Source of the DNA: Rhodamnia argentea
Taxonomy: Eukaryota > Streptophyta > Magnoliopsida > Myrtales > Myrtaceae
Direction of reading: 5' to 3'
Assembly: GCF_020921035.1 (NCBI RefSeq)
Contig: NC_063158.1
Coordinates: 5,438,001 to 5,502,000, forward strand
Length of the DNA stretch: 64,000 bases
Part shown: piece by piece, positions 58,052 to 64,000 of the stretch
How the letters are laid out: each line of letters begins with the position of its first letter
Position numbering within the stretch: the stretch's first letter is position 1
Notes under the pieces: model-generated
The model's input: the letters and a program-made list of their open reading frames with translations, nothing else
Told to the model about the DNA's origin: nothing
The model's database searches: none
Made by a program: the position numbers and the translations under genes

Positions 58052-58106
58052 AAAAGATGCTGATAAATTCCGACCAAAAAAAAAAAAAAAAAAGATGCTG
58101 ATAAAT
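58052..58106 (+). mobile_element. Micro-retroposon: TCCGACC + poly(A) with long direct repeats
   Basis: AAAAGATGCTGATAAAT occurs twice, flanking only TCCGACC and an A-run of about 17. It has the longest duplication of the group and is the clearest case. Confidence 0.75.
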
Positions 58107-58174
58107 AACCCAAAAAGGGAAAGAAGAAACAGACTATATAGTGCACAATGGGCAATTAGGTTATTGTTTTCTTG

Positions 58175-58995
58175 GACAAATTATAAATAAGAGTGCGAAG
58201 TGCTCTCATTTTCTAAAAAAAAAAGGGGGGGCATGAAGTGCCATTATTGTTTCAAACAAAAACCCGATCAAGGGCATTCTTGTCATTTGCTTTTTTCTTT
58301 TATTTTTTTTTTCTTTAATGTCACCGCGAAGGCCTAGCGACCCTCGCCCGAACCTAGGGTCATTGAGGGCTTGAGGACTACGTGTCGGTAAACAATTGCA
58401 ATTGAGATTGGTGGTTTCTGATTTTTGGTGATAAGAAGGTTCCCTCTTTCGTTCATCAGGACATACAACCCTTGACAAACGCCCATCGAGTCTAGAGGTG
58501 AGCTTGAGAACTGGGACTATCCAGTTTGGTGAGCTTGAAGACCCGCAACACGACGCTGAAGAAGATGATGAATAGTAAATTTTTTATAAAAAAAAAAGAA
58601 GGAAAGACATACTTTTGGACATTGCCTAGATGCGGCGATGGTCGGCCTCGCTTGTGGCCAAGGAGGGCAACCCTCGCTAGATCGGGCGAGGCGACCCTCA
58701 ACCCACCTAAGCGAGGCCCCCCCCCAACGGCCACAAGCGAGGTGGCTAGCGAGGGCTACTTGTCCAACCTTCACCGATGACCGGTGACCGGTATGACCAG
58801 CCACTAGAGAAAAAGAAGGAAACAAAAGGGAAAAAAAGAGAGAAAAAATAAAAAAAGTAAATGATGAGAATGTCTTTAGTCATGTCTTTCTTTAAAAAAA
58901 TGAAAGCATTTCAGGGCCTTCATTAAAATAATGTTCACTTTAAGTCTTTATTTGAGCAAATAATGGTATTGCAGCGCCTTATTTGAAATTTTCAC
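58175..58995. mobile_element. TIR element with AAATAAGNG-type repeated arms and GC-rich core
   Basis: The left arm (AAATAAGAGTGCGAAGTGC..., then GGGCATTCTTGTCATTTGC) and the inverted right arm (CAAATAAGGCGCTGCAATACC.., AAAGACATTCTCATCATTT) correspond phrase by phrase. A GC-rich core (58320-58790, GGCGAGG/CCTCGC) lies between T-rich and A-rich tracts. The single arm at 33575-33745 is related. Confidence 0.65.
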
Positions 58996-58999
58996 TTTT

Positions 59000-60296
59000 C
59001 TTTTTTAAGAGCCCCGCAGTTTTCATTTTCGTAGGCAGGAATAATTTCGAGGCAAACAGTGTCAAGCGACACGTGGCATAACCACCGCGGTGAAGGAAAA
59101 ACAAAGATGTTCAAAATTTTAAAAGCCAAGCACAACGGTTGCCTTAGCCCAATCTCAGCCGTCAGATCGCGGCCATTGACCAAGGACTAGATTCTACAAC
59201 AGGCTAATAACATATTCACACCCCTCTGAGCCGCGGGCCCTTCCTAGAGAGATGATCAGTTTTATATTCTTAAAATGAAAATGAAAATGAAAAAGAAACT
59301 ACAAGAAAATCCAGAAAAAAGAAAATCAATTTCTACCAGACGAATCAGGGGAGACAAGAGACACCTGACACCACTTTCCTTCCTTCCTAACGAGAGAGAG
59401 AGAGAGAGAGATGAAAGGGGTTTGATTTTTGAATGCGATCTCCATTGTTAAATCTCTCTACCTCCGTGTCCTCACTCTTTTCTTCTTCTTCTTCTTCGTC
59501 TTCTTCACTTGTCTTGCCATTTTCTTTTCTAGCTATTTTCAAAAAAGAAGAAGAAGAAGGAACTTGACCAGTAAGAGTCTACTCTTTCCACCTCCAAACG
59601 AAACAAAAATAGGTGTGCCCCCCTTCTGGCTCTAAAGTGCTCTGCCTCTGTCGTTTTCTTGAGCAACTACCCATAGTCTCTCTCCCTCCTTCCAGCTCAA
59701 AAAACACTTCTTCTCTTGCTGATCCTGCAAGAGTTCAGCCTTCAGAGACAGAGAGGAGGTTTGGAGATGAAGCTACACTGGGTTTCTTTGCTCAGGAAGA
59801 AAGAAGGCATTTTCTTTTCGGTTTCCAAGTCTTAAAGGTTGGAGCTTGACGCAGTTATGCGCTTGCTTACTTTAAAAAAATCATTCCTTTGTGGAAGCGT
59901 CGAGAAATGCTCTTTTTTTTTTTTTTCTGTTCTTCTTTTCTTCTCATTCAGATCACTCAGATACATTGCCTTTGTTGAGCTCACTGTGTTAGCATTTGCC
60001 GTGGCAGATTTCGTCCGCTAGATATGTCATTCGCTGTTTTTAATTTTATATCACAGAGTTCTCTAGGTGTTGAAGAAAGTCGAAGCAATTTGAGTCCAGG
60101 TAATATGGTCTTTCACATTATCGCTCTGAATTTTCCAATGATGACTATTATTAGGCTTTATTATTGTAATTTCTTCTTCTTCTTCTTCTTCTTCTTCTTC
60201 TTTTTATGTGGGGCTGGTTTTCTTGAGCTAAATTTAAATACACTCCATACAACTGTCGATGGAGACTTCTACCTTCTCTTCAAAGCAAAGCCCCCT

Positions 60297-60328
<32 letters not shown>

Positions 60329-61110
60329 TGAGTAGCTAGCTGTATTTTATTCGGTTAGATTGGCAATTAAGCTAAAAATAAAAACTTTCTTTTGTTTGTG
60401 GATATAACGAGTCCGAGGTAAGAAAAATCTCTGTCCACACCAAGAAAAGAAAAGTCAGATGCCCAGTTCCACCGTCTTTATGGTTGAAAAGTGAAGTTCC
60501 AATCTTCATTCTCACATTAGCATAATTACCCTTTAAAAGTTGCGGAATCACCTTTTTCTCACAGTGAATTAGGACAATGTTTTCCATGAATCAGCATACT
60601 GTGATATGAGTACTTGTCATTTTCCGCCTTCTTAATTGGACGGCAGCCCTTGGCCCTTGAAAAGTCGAAGCCTTTCATTTTCACCTACAGTGAAATGGCA
60701 AGCTTCATGTTGTTCTTGCTGATTTACTCGTCTTTTGCATTGATAGCAGTTGAAAAGTAAGTGAAAGGACTCGTGGGGCATCTTTAGGTACTCGTGTTTT
60801 ATTGGTCGGGGCTTTTCTATTTCCTCTCCTTTCTTTTTTGCACTAAACAAGCATTCTGTGATCATACAAGATTCTCGAAGCAATTGATGTTAACTTATTT
60901 GGTATTAACTATTATGATTTATATTCTTATTAGTGTTGATGATTGCAACCGCTCCCCTGCCTTTAAATTTTATATATGCAAGTGTCCTTTCTTTTAGCAT
61001 CTCTCTCATCTGGGTGTCGATCTCTTAGAAGCTCTTGTCTGTTTCTCCCACTTCCAGTTGCTAAAAGAACTTCTGGTGATCGGTTTCGGTCAATACCCAA
61101 TTCACAAATC
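59000..61110. other. Upstream region and probable leader of the armadillo gene
   Basis: Pyrimidine-rich and with (GA)n at 59393-59411, (TTC)n at 60171-60203 and (CT)n at 60299-60330. A TTTCTTTTAG acceptor-like site just before 60999 suggests a leader intron. Open frames here are low-complexity. Confidence 0.45.
60171..60203. repeat. (TTC)n microsatellite
   Basis: About ten TTC units upstream of the armadillo gene. Confidence 0.9.
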
Positions 61111-62793
61111 ATGGTGGAGGATTCATCGAATGAAGTCCCGGAAGATTTGCAGTCCGCAGAAGATTGGCTAATTCATGCACAGGAGCTTGTTCCGTTGGCA
61201 CTGAGTAAGGCGAGGGAAGTGAAGGGGTTTCCTCGCAGGTGGAAGATCGTAATTTCCAAGTTGGAGCAGATCCCGTCGTGTCTATCGGACCTTTCCAGCC
61301 ATCCTTGCTTCACAAAGAACGCACTCTGCAGAGAACAGTTGCAGGCAGTTTCGGAGACACTGAGGGAATCGTTCGAATTGGCAGAATTGTGCTTGAAAGA
61401 GAAGTATGAAGGGAAACTGAGGATGCAGAGTGATCTGGACTCTTTAGCGGGGAAATTGGACTTGAATTTGAGGGATTGTGGGCTTTTGATCAAGACTGGT
61501 GTGCTTGGTGAGGCTACAGTCGCACCATCCATGCCCGGTACTTCAACAGAATCTGAGGCTTTATCTTGTAGCAATATTAGGGAGCTGCTCGCTAGGCTTC
61601 AGATTGGACACTTGGAGGCAAAGCATAAAGCCCTGGACAATTTAGTAGAAATACTGAGAGAGGACGAGAAAAATGTTTTGGCTACGTTGGCAAGGAGCAA
61701 TATTGCTGCCATAGTGCAATTACTTACCGCAACATCTCCTCGCATTCGTGAAAAAACCGTCACAGTTATATGCTCACTGGCTGAATCTGGCAGTTGCGAG
61801 AATTGGCTTGTTGCGGAAGGCGTATTGCCCCCTCTCATACGGCTTCTCGAGTCAGGCAGCGCGGTGGGGAAAGAGAAGGCGGCCATTTCGTTGCAGAGCC
61901 TGTCAATGTCTGCGGAAACAGCCCGGGCCATCATCGGGCATGGCGGGGTACGCCCCCTGATCGAAATTTGTCGAGCTGGTGATTCTGTCTCCCAGGCTGC
62001 AGCTGCCAGTACTTTAAAGAGCATATCAGCTGTCCCTGACGTGCGGCAAACTCTGGCTGAGGAAGGCATTGTGAAGGTTTTGATTGATCTCCTTGATCGC
62101 GGAATTCTACTTGGATCCAAGGAATACGCAGCAGAGTGCTTGCAGAACCTGACTGTGAGCAATGAGAATTTAAGGAGGAGCGCCGTATCAGAGGGTGGGG
62201 TTCGGAGCCTGTTGACTTATCTTGATGGTCCATTGCCTCAGGAATCTGCGGTCGGGGCATTGAGGAACTTGGTGGGGTCCATCTCAGCCGAAACCCTAAT
62301 ATCTCTTGGTTTTCTTCCCCGGATGGCTCATGTGCTTAAGTCAGGGTCTCCAGGGGCGCAGCAAGCAGCTGCTTCAGCCATTTGCAGGGCATGCAGGTCT
62401 GCTGAGATGAAAAAATTGGTGGGTGAAGCTGGGTGCATTCCTCTGCTTGTGAAATTGCTCGATGCGAAATCGAACAGCGGGAGGGAGGTTGCGGCACAAG
62501 CAATCTCAAGCTTGATGACAGTTTCACAGAACTGTAGAGAGGTCAAGAGAGACGAGAAAAGCGTGCCTGGTTTGGTCCAACTGCTCGATCCGGGTCCTCA
62601 GAACACTGCAAAAAAGTATGCTGTTTCCTGCTTAACGAGTCTTTCCTCGAGCAAGAAGTGTAAGAAGTTGATGATCTCCTATGGAGCGATTGGGTATCTG
62701 AAGAAGCTTAACGAAATGGATGTTCCGGGAGCCAAGAAACTGCTCGACCGTTTGGAGAAAGGGAAGCTGAGGAGTATGTTCAGTCGGAAATAG
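61111..62793 (+). CDS. Armadillo-repeat protein with plant U-box-type N-terminal domain (no U-box)
   Basis: Helical-repeat scaffold, 560 residues, intronless from the ATG at 61111 (MVEDSSNEVPEDL). An in-frame ATG at 60976 exists, but it lies before an acceptor-like TTTCTTTTAG and would add an atypical N-terminus. Residues 10-150 are a helical region like that before the U-box in plant PUB-ARM proteins (WKIVISKLEQIPSCLSDLSSH, LREQLQAVSETLRESFELAELC). No U-box follows. ARM repeats run from about 180 to 545: LVEILREDEKNVLATLARSNIAAIVQLL, GVLPPLIRLLESGSAVGKEKA, GGVRPLIEICRAGDSVSQAAA and GCIPLLVKLLDAKSNSGREVA. It ends LDRLEKGKLRSMFSRK. Without a U-box it should not be an E3 ligase by itself; partners are unknown. 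Confidence 0.92.
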   Translation: MVEDSSNEVPEDLQSAEDWLIHAQELVPLALSKAREVKGFPRRWKIVISKLEQIPSCLSDLSSHPCFTKNALCREQLQAVSETLRESFELAELCLKEKYEGKLRMQSDLDSLAGKLDLNLRDCGLLIKTGVLGEATVAPSMPGTSTESEALSCSNIRELLARLQIGHLEAKHKALDNLVEILREDEKNVLATLARSNIAAIVQLLTATSPRIREKTVTVICSLAESGSCENWLVAEGVLPPLIRLLESGSAVGKEKAAISLQSLSMSAETARAIIGHGGVRPLIEICRAGDSVSQAAAASTLKSISAVPDVRQTLAEEGIVKVLIDLLDRGILLGSKEYAAECLQNLTVSNENLRRSAVSEGGVRSLLTYLDGPLPQESAVGALRNLVGSISAETLISLGFLPRMAHVLKSGSPGAQQAAASAICRACRSAEMKKLVGEAGCIPLLVKLLDAKSNSGREVAAQAISSLMTVSQNCREVKRDEKSVPGLVQLLDPGPQNTAKKYAVSCLTSLSSSKKCKKLMISYGAIGYLKKLNEMDVPGAKKLLDRLEKGKLRSMFSRK

Positions 62794-64000
62794 GAGAGAA
62801 ACGCATCGGATCCCTCTGTACATTTTAGGTTCTCGTTATTTACGATAAATGTTTCATTGTCTGTATGAAACGGAGTAGTTGATCCATCTGAACTGCAATG
62901 CGCAAGCCTGCTAATTCATGTAATACCATTAAATAAAGCTAATATTTCTGCATTTTTTTCAACCGTGTACATGCAGCGGCTGCCTGTCATACTCTTCAGC
63001 TATTTTCTTGATCTACTTTTGCTGTTCTGCGATTCTCCCTCTTATTTTTTGCATCTTGGATATCTGAGACAACTTTGTACACGACAGATTTGTGCGGCCT
63101 TGTTTTTGGGGCAAAATTCAGGAACGTGTCGTGTAATGAAGAGAAATTAATGAGCTTATCCTTTCGATATCTGCTTTATCCTTTCTCCTATCCTTGCCAG
63201 CAGCCATCTAAACTTGAACTTTAAGTTCAGCGTACGAGAGTTGGTCATTTTCTTTTTCTGGCTGTGAGAACTTAGAATCGGTCAATTCAGATGAGCGTTA
63301 AAGTTTGACAAAGAACAAGGAAAAAAAAAATGAGCGTTAAAAGGCAACTAAATTGCTTGTGCCAAGACGAGGAAAAGCTAAATTACACAGCTTTAGAGCA
63401 GTTGGTTGAAGGGTGACGGTGACCTGACCCCCCCTTCTTAATTTGGCAATGAACAGTGACACAAGACATCTTGGACATGTGATGCGGGAGCATCGAGCTC
63501 TATCCATCGGCTCGCAAACTTAACGAAATTTGCCCGCTCCGTGCACACATCAACATGTCTGTAATGTATTACAAGTAGAATTCTTGTGAATCGTTAGGAG
63601 AAGTGTGTGGAACAGACCGATGATATCATCCTTCGGTAGTACTTCAAATGTTGAGTGTGCAAGCTGGTCAAGAATTCCTTTTATCACCTCGCTACAACAG
63701 AGGAAAGGAGAAATTTTGAAGGAGAATACTGTGAGCAAAGCCCAGCTTGCAGCTAGGGATAGACGATTTCAGACCTTCTACAAGTTCCTTCTAGGTTTCA
63801 ACTAAAGTTTGAAATCTACCAATTGGAATGGATTTCCATTTTTTTGAACCTCATGCAACCACCTCATCAGAGGTTCCAGGATCGGTTCCAAAGTCTACTC
63901 GGATTCCACGTTACAATGAATTATCACCTCTAATTATTTGCTATTACAATTCATTGATCACAACTCATATTTAGATACATGAAAAATATAAAGTATTAAC
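62794..64000. other. 3' flank of the armadillo gene and terminal spacer
   Basis: An AATAAA at 62932-62937 is a likely polyadenylation signal, 139 bp after the stop. Beyond it no gene is supported. Confidence 0.5.
63291..63341 (+). mobile_element. Short poly(A) insertion with 12-bp direct repeats
   Basis: ATGAGCGTTAAA occurs twice (63291-63302 and 63330-63341), flanking 27 bp, GTTTGACAAAGAACAAGG plus an A-run. Same architecture as the GACC group but a different tail. Confidence 0.65.

Larger units (their letters stand above)
55674..58174. other. SR 3' flank and intergenic DNA with two micro-retroposons
   Basis: Holds the SR 3' UTR and spacer. Two micro-retroposons are listed separately (56150 and 58052). 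No gene supported. Confidence 0.4.

Noticed and set aside
60976-61110. Upstream in-frame ATG extension of the armadillo protein
   Set aside because: It precedes an acceptor-like TTTCTTTTAG and gives an N-terminus unlike the family; the ATG at 61111 is preferred.

Overview
This is a window of nuclear DNA from a flowering plant, almost certainly a eudicot. The genes have GT-AG introns, and their products are plant-specific: a CSLD glycan synthase, a xyloglucan endotransglucosylase, an EG16 endoglucanase, a type-B response regulator, a PLS-class PPR protein, an AP2/ERF factor and an RS-class splicing factor. The spacers are AT-rich and carry many (GA)n tracts and small transposons. A member of the Myrtales would fit the style, but that is a guess; nothing here fixes the species.

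Layout. 1-5.9 kb: the 3' part of a CSLD gene (+) converges on an XTH30-like gene (-), so two cell-wall genes lie tail to tail. 6-11.3 kb: no gene; a hairpin MITE, a degenerate repeat block and the first copy of an unusual TTGGTAA-rich satellite. 11.4-18.4 kb: an intronless J-protein with DUF3444 (+), an intronless PPR protein (+) and an intronless N-myristoyltransferase (-). 18.4-22.4 kb: spacer with one transposon nested in another. 22.4-29.4 kb: a type-B response regulator whose receiver has lost its phosphoacceptor Asp (+, 5 exons), then a PFC1/KsgA-type plastid rRNA dimethyladenosine transferase (+, 10 exons). 30.3-33.2 kb: an unrecognised small protein (-) and an EG16 endoglucanase (-, 2 exons). 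33.2-43.2 kb: repeat territory with a 2.86-kb solo LTR and a Mutator-type MITE with a clear 9-bp target duplication. 43.3-44.2 kb: an ERF gene (+). 44.2-51.4 kb: a second satellite array and three TIR elements. 51.5-55.7 kb: an RS40/RS41-type SR protein gene (+). 55.7-61.1 kb: repeats and the likely leader of the last gene. 61.1-62.8 kb: an armadillo-repeat protein (+).

There is no operon-like logic. The common theme among the genes is cell-wall polysaccharide work: CSLD, XTH and EG16, two of the three in family GH16 and about 26 kb apart.

The most unusual signals are not genes. (1) At least five places carry very small poly(A) insertions: a stub of 5-13 nt ending in GACC plus an A-run, between 8-17 bp direct repeats. 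They look like almost completely 5'-truncated retroposons. (2) Two arrays about 36 kb apart share a degenerate ~200-bp unit built around TTGGTAA. (3) Four otherwise different TIR elements carry a similar GC-rich CGAGG/CCTCG core framed by purine or pyrimidine tracts. All gene models were read by eye from splice signals and family similarity; no search was run.
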